Shown here in pieces: positions 6,437-10,907 of a DNA stretch of 10,907 bases. The notes beneath the pieces were generated by a model, which was not told where the DNA came from, did no database searches, and saw nothing but the letters and a program-made list of their open reading frames with translations. The stretch comes from Synergistaceae bacterium. Lineage in GTDB: Bacteria; Synergistota; Synergistia; Synergistales; Aminobacteriaceae. The stretch is from the NCBI GenBank assembly GCA_017448375.1, contig JAFSLR010000338.1:1-10907 (forward strand), given 5' to 3'. How positions within the stretch are numbered: the first letter of the stretch is position 1; each line of letters begins with the position of its first letter. The translations under genes were made by a program, and so were the position numbers.

Positions 6437-7396
6437 CTAGACTCTCACCATCTGGGGCGGTTCTTTTCCGGCGAAAACGGCCTCAATATTCCGTATCACC
6501 ATAAAGCCCATTTCCTTGCGCGTTCCGAATGTCGCTGTGCCGATATGTGGAAGGAGTACGACATTCTGAAGAGTCTTAAGCGCGGGTTCAACATCGGGTT
6601 CGTGTTCGTAAACGTCAAGACCTGCCCCTGCGATTACGTGCCTTGCGAGTGCGTCCGCTAATGCTTTCTCATCAATGACAGGGCCTCTTGATGTGTTGAT
6701 GAGTATTCCATCGGGCTTCATTTTTGCGAGTTCCTTTGCGCCGATTAAGTGCCGAGTTGAGTCCGTCAATGGCAAATGAATGCTCACGAAGTCGGAACGC
6801 TCTAATAATTCCTCAAGTCCGACTCTCTGTGCGCCGACCGACTCAAGGTGAAGTGAAGTTCTCCTGCTGTAGTACAGTACCTTCATGTTGAAGCCTCTTG
6901 CGGCTTTGATTCCGAAGTTTGTACCGATTCTGCCCGCGCCGATGATGCCGACAGTACGCCCTGTGATGTCGTAACCGAGCATATATTTGGGTGCCCATGC
7001 GAATGTGCTGGTGCGTACAATGTTGTCGCCCTCGATTACGCGCCTTGCACATGCAAACATGAGCGTGAATGCTGTATCGGCTGTAGCGTCAGTGAGTACG
7101 TCAGGGGTATTTGTTACGTAGATTCCCTTTTCGTTCGCTGCTTTAACGTCAATGTTGTTGAAGCCGACTCCGTAGTTTGCGATGAGCTTGAGATCTGGCC
7201 CTGCCTGTGAGATTAATTCCGCGTCAATAGGATCATTGAGCATTGTTATTACGGCTGCGTAATTCTTGAAAGCGTTGACGAGTTCTTCATGTGTAGCGAG
7301 TCTTTCCTCATTATTCACGTCATACTCGCAGATGTTTCCCAAAGCCCTCATGACTGAATTGTGAAGCGCGCGTGTTACGTATACTTTTCTGTTCAT
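6437..7396 (-). CDS. D-isomer 2-hydroxyacid dehydrogenase (glyoxylate/hydroxypyruvate reductase-like)
   Basis: A 319-residue D-2-hydroxyacid dehydrogenase. It has an N-terminal substrate half (YGVGFNNIDV, 75-84) and a Rossmann domain with GAGRIG (153-158). The following strand ends VLYYSRR (173-179); basic residues here rather than an acidic one suggest NADPH preference. The catalytic trio is visible: Arg237 in NTSRG, Glu266 in EHEP, and His284 in LPHIGTAT. The overall pattern is closest to glyoxylate/hydroxypyruvate reductases of the GhrB/GyaR type, which reduce small 2-keto acids in the cytoplasm; phosphoglycerate dehydrogenase is less likely since no ACT domain follows. The start ATG has GAGGAG 8 bases upstream, formed by the final codons of the isomerase gene 5 bases away. 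One base separates it from nnrD. Confidence 0.92.
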   Translation of the reverse strand: MNRKVYVTRALHNSVMRALGNICEYDVNNEERLATHEELVNAFKNYAAVITMLNDPIDAELISQAGPDLKLIANYGVGFNNIDVKAANEKGIYVTNTPDVLTDATADTAFTLMFACARRVIEGDNIVRTSTFAWAPKYMLGYDITGRTVGIIGAGRIGTNFGIKAARGFNMKVLYYSRRTSLHLESVGAQRVGLEELLERSDFVSIHLPLTDSTRHLIGAKELAKMKPDGILINTSRGPVIDEKALADALARHVIAGAGLDVYEHEPDVEPALKTLQNVVLLPHIGTATFGTRKEMGFMVIRNIEAVFAGKEPPQMVRV

Positions 7397-7401
7397 GATG
7401 A

Positions 7402-7938
7402 TTACTCCTCGATTGTGATTGTCTTGATTACAACGTCTTCTGATGGTCTGTCCTGCCTGTTTGTTTTAACGTGGCCGATTTTCTCAACGACATTCATACC
7501 GTCAACAACATGGCCGAAGATAGCGTGATGACTGTCAAGCCACGGGGTCGGAACTAGCGTAATGAAGAACTGTGAGCCGCCAGTGTTGGGGCCAGCGTTG
7601 GCCATTGAGAGAATGCCGGGTGCGTCATGCTTGAGTCCTTCGCCGAACTCGTCGGGAATTGCGTAGCCTGGGCCGCCTCTGCCTGTGCCTGTAGGGTCGC
7701 CACCCTGAATCATGAAGTTGTCGATTACTCTGTGGAAGATTACGCCGTCATAGAAACCTTTTTTTGCGAGGGTTACGAAGTTTGTTACGGTGTTTGGTGC
7801 GAGGTCGGAATATAATTCGATGGTGAAATCTCCCATTGAGGTCTGGAATTTCGCGAGGGGACGTTTTGCGGGTTCGTCGGCGAATGCTGGTGAGCAGACG
7901 AAAGCGAGTGCGAGAAGTTTGCAAATAAATTTGTACAT
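7402..7938 (-). CDS. exported cyclophilin-type peptidyl-prolyl isomerase
   Basis: A 178-residue cyclophilin that speeds cis-trans isomerisation of Xaa-Pro bonds. Residues 1-20 form a signal peptide: KFICK basic start, hydrophobic LLALAFVC, then SPAFA followed by DEP, a good signal-peptidase I site after Ala20. The protein therefore probably acts in the periplasm or outside the cell. Catalytic and binding residues in cyclophilin positions: FHR (Arg70), NFMIQGGD (Phe75, Met76, Gln78), GSQFFI (Gln123, Phe124), PWLDSHHAIFG (Trp133, Leu134, His138). Length is normal for a small bacterial cyclophilin with signal peptide. The start ATG has AAGGAGGAG about 11 bases upstream. As first gene of the minus-strand run, it follows the candidate promoter in the 7939-8021 gap. 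Confidence 0.94.
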   Translation of the reverse strand: MYKFICKLLALAFVCSPAFADEPAKRPLAKFQTSMGDFTIELYSDLAPNTVTNFVTLAKKGFYDGVIFHRVIDNFMIQGGDPTGTGRGGPGYAIPDEFGEGLKHDAPGILSMANAGPNTGGSQFFITLVPTPWLDSHHAIFGHVVDGMNVVEKIGHVKTNRQDRPSEDVVIKTITIEE

Positions 7939-7956
7939 TGTGAAAATGACTCCTCC

Positions 7957-7986
7957 TTATGATATAGAATAATTGATGATTATAAT
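7957..7986 (+). promoter_or_regulatory. weak candidate promoter for the dpnI-dpnD pair
   Basis: Plus strand TATAAT at 7981-7986 overlaps the minus-strand -10 because the sequence ATTATAAT is nearly symmetrical. The best -35 at proper distance is TTATGA (7957-7962, 18-base spacing), a poor match. Another possible -10, TATACA at 7992-7997, has no good -35. A start near 7993 would leave about 28 bases before dpnI, holding AAAGGA (8007-8012). Confidence 0.25.
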
Positions 7987-8008
7987 ATCACTATACACAA
8001 TGGCACAA
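7979..8008 (-). promoter_or_regulatory. candidate sigma-70-type promoter for the minus-strand operon
   Basis: Minus strand: -10 TATAAT (7984 down to 7979, perfect consensus) and -35 TTGTGC (8008 to 8003, three of six consensus bases), 18 bases apart. Transcription would begin near 7972, giving a leader of about 35 bases containing AAGGAGGAG before the isomerase ATG. It is the only gap of meaningful size upstream of the operon. The -10 call is good, the -35 weak. Confidence 0.5.
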
Positions 8009-8021
8009 AGGACAAAGAAAA

Positions 8022-8789
8022 ATGAATCTCACATTGCCGGAATTAGAATCTTCACGTTACAGGAGTCCTTCACAGATAATACGAGTCATCAGCGAGTTAT
8101 GGATGACGAATGAGATGTACTGCCCTTCATGCGGGAATGCCTCACTGTATCACCTGCCTAATAATTCAAAGGTTGCTGACTTCAAATGCGAGTCCTGCGG
8201 GGAAATATACGAACTCAAAAGCAAGCGTGATTCAATCGGGAATAAGATTCTTGACGGAGCATATTACGCGGCACTTTCGAGAATAACGAGCAGCACTAAC
8301 CCTAATTTGTTTGTGATGAGGTATAATGAAAATCTTGTTGAAGGGTTGACGGTTGTCCCAAAATATTTTTTCACGCCTGACGTTCTGAAGATTCGGCCTC
8401 CTTTAGCGCAGACTGCGAGACGTGCGGGGTATGTAGGCTCATGGATAATGTACAGCGAGATTCCCGTTGCAGGAAAAATCCCGGTGATAGAGGCTCACAG
8501 GGAATGCGACAAAGAATCGGTGCTGAGGAATTACGCAGAGGCCGTGAAGCTGAAAGTTGAGAATATAAATCTGCGTGGCTGGCTTATGGACATTTTGAAA
8601 TGTACTGATAAGATCGATAACGATATATTTTCGCTTGATGACGTGTGCGTATTCACTGAGGAACTGAGAGAAAAGCACCCCGATAATCACAACATAAGGG
8701 CAAAAATTCGGCAGCAGCTACAGTATTTGAGGGACAAAGGGTTTATTGAGTTTCTCGGCGGAGGAAGGTACAGAAAGATTCGGAGGTAA
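8022..8789 (+). CDS. dpnI: DpnI-type methyl-dependent restriction endonuclease
   Basis: A 255-residue homologue of pneumococcal DpnI (gene also called dpnC; 254 residues), which cleaves GATC only when the adenine is N6-methylated. The N-terminal catalytic domain has a four-cysteine zinc site (Cys34, Cys37, Cys56, Cys59) and a PD-(D/E)xK core: Asp53 in VADF, then Glu64 and Lys66 in YELKSK, the positions I recall for the DpnI catalytic residues. LAQTARRAGYVG (128-139) and RGWLMDILKCTDKI (185-198) are strongly DpnI-like. The C-terminal part (about 180-255) matches the winged-helix domain that also reads methylated DNA, ending IRQQLQYLRDKG and YRKIRR. AAAGGA lies 9 bases before ATG. No methyltransferase adjoins it, as expected for an enzyme that spares unmethylated host DNA. 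Its plus orientation between minus-strand operons suggests acquisition as a cassette. Confidence 0.95.
   Translation: MNLTLPELESSRYRSPSQIIRVISELWMTNEMYCPSCGNASLYHLPNNSKVADFKCESCGEIYELKSKRDSIGNKILDGAYYAALSRITSSTNPNLFVMRYNENLVEGLTVVPKYFFTPDVLKIRPPLAQTARRAGYVGSWIMYSEIPVAGKIPVIEAHRECDKESVLRNYAEAVKLKVENINLRGWLMDILKCTDKIDNDIFSLDDVCVFTEELREKHPDNHNIRAKIRQQLQYLRDKGFIEFLGGGRYRKIRR
8782..8786 (+). promoter_or_regulatory. ribosome binding site for dpnD
   Basis: GGAGG lies 7 bases before ATG 8794 and immediately before the dpnI stop codon (8787-8789). It fixes the dpnD start at 8794 rather than at the in-frame ATG at 8746, and it indicates coupled translation. Confidence 0.65.
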
Positions 8790-8793
8790 CGAA

Positions 8794-8964
8794 ATGTCAA
8801 AGTTCAGCGTTGAGATAACCGAAACACTGCAAAAAGTTATTACTGTTGAAGCACAAGACGAAGCAGAAGCATTATGGAAAGCAGAAGATATGTGGAAGAA
8901 TGAAGAGTACGTTCTCGGTTCGGAAAATTTTACGGGTGCAGATTTTTGCATTGTCGATAATTAA
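8794..8964 (+). CDS. dpnD: DpnD/PcfM-like small protein
   Basis: A 56-residue acidic protein resembling the DpnD-PcfM family. The N-terminus reads KFSVEITETLQKVITVEAQD, matching the family's pattern of two beta strands around an ITETL segment. A helix follows (DEAEALWKAEDMWKNEE), then EYVLGSENFTGADFCIVDN, again the family's Y-V-L-x-x-x-x-F end. In Streptococcus pneumoniae dpnD follows the DpnI gene in the same operon; its function is unknown. Here it begins 4 bases after the dpnI stop with GGAGG overlapping the end of dpnI. The gene arrangement and the sequence pattern support each other. Similar short proteins occur on conjugative plasmids (PcfM), so a DNA-transfer or defence-related role is possible but is inference. 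Confidence 0.85.
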   Translation: MSKFSVEITETLQKVITVEAQDEAEALWKAEDMWKNEEYVLGSENFTGADFCIVDN

Positions 8965-8970
8965 TTCAGT

Positions 8971-9019
8971 AAAAAATTAGGAGAGCTTCAGATGCACAAT
9001 CTTTCAGAAACTCTCCTAA
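8971..9019 (-). terminator. intrinsic terminator of the galT-DUF4432 operon
   Basis: A perfect 9-base inverted repeat TTAGGAGAG (8977-8985) / CTCTCCTAA (9011-9019). Additional pairing continues inside (TTC with GAA, then G with C, separated by single mismatches), around a loop of about 13 bases. Read on the minus strand the hairpin is followed by TTTTTT (8976-8971), the U-tract needed for termination, and it lies 24 bases after the DUF4432 stop codon. On the plus strand no T-run follows, so it should not terminate the dpn transcript efficiently. Confidence 0.75.
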
Positions 9020-9043
9020 CTTCGTACAATCCCGACTCTTGAA

Positions 9044-10033
9044 TTACTTCACATTCCCCGAAAGTTTAAGCCTCACACAATGCTTCACACTCTCATACGG
9101 CGCAAGCGTCATCAATCTTCCCTCTTTGCGCTCACGTTCACGCCCCATAATGTAGCACGTTGACGGCTCAAGCCCCAGAACGTAATCACCGCTCTTCATG
9201 TTCTTCCACTGAGCCAGAATCGGCAGCGTATCAAGCGACCACGAAACTTCCGCCGTAATCCCCAGCTCAGGATTCTTGAGCCTCGCAAACGCTTCACTCT
9301 CCATTTCGTTGAAGAATACCTGCTCTTCCTCACCGTCAATAGGCTTTGAGAAAACGCACTGAGTCGCAATATTTTTCGCGGCGTATTCTGTTCTCGGAGT
9401 AACCTTTCGTTTTTCGGGGAACTCAAGCACCGCCGACTCGCTCAGAATTGGCCAGCCGAAATTCATGTGATACAGCATCATATATTCTCTTGGTTCGGGC
9501 GTAAGGTTAGTGATTTCGTCCTCAAGCAAAATCTCACTCCCCCATGCCGGAATCGTGTAGCACCTCTTAACGCTGAAGCAGCAACCACCCTGCGCAGTCT
9601 CTCTCACTTCACCGCCAATGAAAATATTATCGCCCTCGCTGTAACCGTAGAGTCCCTTTGCGCTGAGTCCGTGAAATCGTCCGTGTAACGGGTGGAAGTC
9701 TCCTGCGTCAGTGTTCTCCGGCCCGGCCGAAAGTAATCCGCAAGTGAAGAGCATTCCGCCGGGGAAATACCGCCCAAACTCGCCCGGTACAGGAAGGAAT
9801 CTCACGGGGGAGTCGTAACCGTTCTTTGTGGTGTAGCTGATGTTCACGCCCTTGAACCTCACATGGCCGATGTCGAGTCCTGAGTCCGGCAATATGTCGA
9901 GCTCAAGTCCTCCGGCTGTCGTAACCTGATACATTGCGATTCCCTTTGCGTTACCCTCGTCAAGAATCACACGGCGGACTCCGTAAACCTGTTCTTCATT
10001 CCCAACGTAAGCGCGAAATTCTTTTTTCTCCAT
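9044..10033 (-). CDS. DUF4432 aldose 1-epimerase-like protein
   Basis: A 329-residue protein of the DUF4432 group in the galactose mutarotase-like (beta-sandwich) superfamily. Supporting segments: ELDILPDSGLDIG (44-56), PGGMLFTCGLLSAGPENTD (91-109), LHGRFHGLSAKG (116-127), a YHMNFGWPILSES stretch (188-200) that I take as the equivalent of the histidine-bearing YHxN segment of epimerases, and GLEPSTCYIMGRE near the end, a probable position for the acidic catalytic residue. No signal peptide is seen, so it is probably cytoplasmic. It lies 52 bases after galT on the same strand, which suggests a sugar-anomer role in galactose use; substrate is an inference. The start ATG has GGAAGGAG 7 bases upstream. 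A terminator follows the gene. Confidence 0.85.
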   Translation of the reverse strand: MEKKEFRAYVGNEEQVYGVRRVILDEGNAKGIAMYQVTTAGGLELDILPDSGLDIGHVRFKGVNISYTTKNGYDSPVRFLPVPGEFGRYFPGGMLFTCGLLSAGPENTDAGDFHPLHGRFHGLSAKGLYGYSEGDNIFIGGEVRETAQGGCCFSVKRCYTIPAWGSEILLEDEITNLTPEPREYMMLYHMNFGWPILSESAVLEFPEKRKVTPRTEYAAKNIATQCVFSKPIDGEEEQVFFNEMESEAFARLKNPELGITAEVSWSLDTLPILAQWKNMKSGDYVLGLEPSTCYIMGRERERKEGRLMTLAPYESVKHCVRLKLSGNVK

Positions 10034-10085
10034 TATTCTTACTCCTTCCGAAAATTTTTGCCGAATGTTTTATGACATCAGCACG

Positions 10086-10907
10086 TTACATCAATACTTT
10101 TTCCGCAAACTTGTCGAACGCCGCTAAACCTTCAGCCGTTCTCTTGTAGACTCCGCTGTCCGTCAAAACTTGTGCAAAGACATGGCCGACTTCATCGCGT
10201 AGCATTTGACGCACATTATCTTCACCCGAAAGACCGTCATATTTCGCCCTGAGTCCTTCATACCATTTTTCGTGGGCTTCAAGGTCTGACGGAAGATTCG
10301 ATTTCCCTTCAAGCCACGCCGAACAGATTCTCTCAAGCGCACTCTTCAATCTCGCAGGAAGAACCGCAAGTCCCATTACTTCAATCAATCCGATATTTTC
10401 TTTTTTGATGTGATGAACTTCAGCGTGCGGATGGAATATTCCCAAAGGGTGTTCATCGCTCGTCCTGTTGTTACGGAGGACTAAATCAAGCTCGTAATCC
10501 TCTCCGTTTCTACGGGCAATAGGTGTGATTGTGTTGTGGGGTTCGCCGTCTGAATACGCGAGAATCCCGGCTGACTCGTCAGAGTATTCACGCCACGCCG
10601 ACAAGACTCGGTCAGCAAGACTCACAATCGCTTGAGGATTCTTTGAACGGAGTCTTATTGCTGACATTGGCCACTTAACGCGCCCTGCTTTAATTTCGGG
10701 GTTATCGGTCTTGTACTCCTTTTCGAGAGGTGCGACGGCCATTGCGAAAGTGTATCTTCCCCCCTGATAATGATCGTGTGAAAGTATAGAGCCTCCGACA
10801 ATGGGCAGATCAGCGTTTGAGCCGACGAAGTAATGAGGGAACAATGACACGAAATCGAAGAGATTCCCGAAAGTTTCGCGTGATATGAGCATAGGCACGT
10901 GATTTTC
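10086..10907 (-). CDS. galT: type-2 galactose-1-phosphate uridylyltransferase, C-terminal part
   Basis: The last 273 residues of a galactose-1-phosphate uridylyltransferase of the second GalT family (common in Firmicutes); the N-terminal part lies beyond the right edge. It transfers UMP from UDP-glucose to galactose-1-phosphate in the Leloir pathway. Seen from the edge inward: ENHVPMLISRETF, FPHYFVGSNADLPIVGG, then the catalytic HIT-like SHDHYQGG (visible residues 43-50, with the nucleophilic histidine expected in HDH). Further on come IFHPHAEVHHIKKENIGLIE and VMGLAVLPARL, all typical of this family. The frame is open through position 10907, so the GTG at 10896-10898 is an internal valine and not the start. 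Upstream residues EN-H match the family. The downstream partner is the DUF4432 gene. Confidence 0.95.
   Translation of the reverse strand, partial: ENHVPMLISRETFGNLFDFVSLFPHYFVGSNADLPIVGGSILSHDHYQGGRYTFAMAVAPLEKEYKTDNPEIKAGRVKWPMSAIRLRSKNPQAIVSLADRVLSAWREYSDESAGILAYSDGEPHNTITPIARRNGEDYELDLVLRNNRTSDEHPLGIFHPHAEVHHIKKENIGLIEVMGLAVLPARLKSALERICSAWLEGKSNLPSDLEAHEKWYEGLRAKYDGLSGEDNVRQMLRDEVGHVFAQVLTDSGVYKRTAEGLAAFDKFAEKVLM

Noticed and set aside
8746..8793. Longer dpnD frame starting at ATG 8746 inside dpnI
   Set aside because: The extra 16 residues do not resemble the family, and GGAGG at 8782-8786 points to ATG 8794.
9467..9688. Plus-strand short open frame within the DUF4432 gene
   Set aside because: It is an antisense shadow with no ribosome binding site and no family resemblance.
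10896..10898. GTG as the true start of galT
   Set aside because: The frame stays open to the window edge and the preceding residues ENH fit the family; the codon is an internal valine of a truncated gene.
1..10907. CRISPR arrays, tRNA or rRNA genes, insertion sequences, prophage genes
   Set aside because: No regularly spaced direct repeats, tRNA-like cloverleaf or transposase-like reading frame was seen on either strand.

Overview
The window is a compact bacterial chromosome segment of roughly balanced base composition, with almost no non-coding DNA; the largest gene-free gap is about 80 bases. It holds 15 protein genes. Two are cut by the window edges: an M20 amidohydrolase on the left and galT on the right. 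No rRNA, tRNA, CRISPR array or insertion sequence was seen. The gene set (MutS2, CvpA, TsaB/TsaE, NnrD, a signal-peptide cyclophilin, split chromate transporter, type-2 GalT) suggests an anaerobic, possibly gut or rumen bacterium. Synergistota or a Firmicutes-related lineage is my best guess from general resemblance, not from a marker gene.

Layout. (1) Positions 1-7938, minus strand: an eleven-gene collinear run read right to left: exported peptidyl-prolyl isomerase, 2-hydroxyacid dehydrogenase, NnrD, a small two-helix membrane protein, TsaE, TsaB, a CvpA-family protein, MutS2, two half-size chromate transporters and the start of an M20 amidohydrolase. Most junctions overlap by 1-14 bases or are separated by 1-26 bases, so it is probably one operon with much translational coupling. 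The genes mix housekeeping and repair roles: tRNA t6A modification, NAD(P)HX repair, MutS2 at DNA or ribosomes, and metabolite reduction. (2) Positions 7939-8021: an AT-rich divergent promoter region with TATAAT on both strands. (3) Positions 8022-8964, plus strand: a two-gene restriction module, a DpnI-type endonuclease that cuts methylated GATC and a DpnD-like small protein. It is the only plus-strand content. (4) Positions 8971-9019: an intrinsic terminator serving the minus strand. (5) Positions 9044-10907, minus strand: a DUF4432 aldose-epimerase-like gene preceded by the C-terminal part of a type-2 galactose-1-phosphate uridylyltransferase, a galactose (Leloir) cluster.

The most notable content is the methyl-directed restriction pair placed between two opposite-facing housekeeping and metabolic blocks with no accompanying methyltransferase. 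By hand count, GATC is scarce and GANTC abundant across the whole window. I do not see a wholly undescribed system. The least explained genes are the 86-residue membrane protein and the DpnD-like protein.
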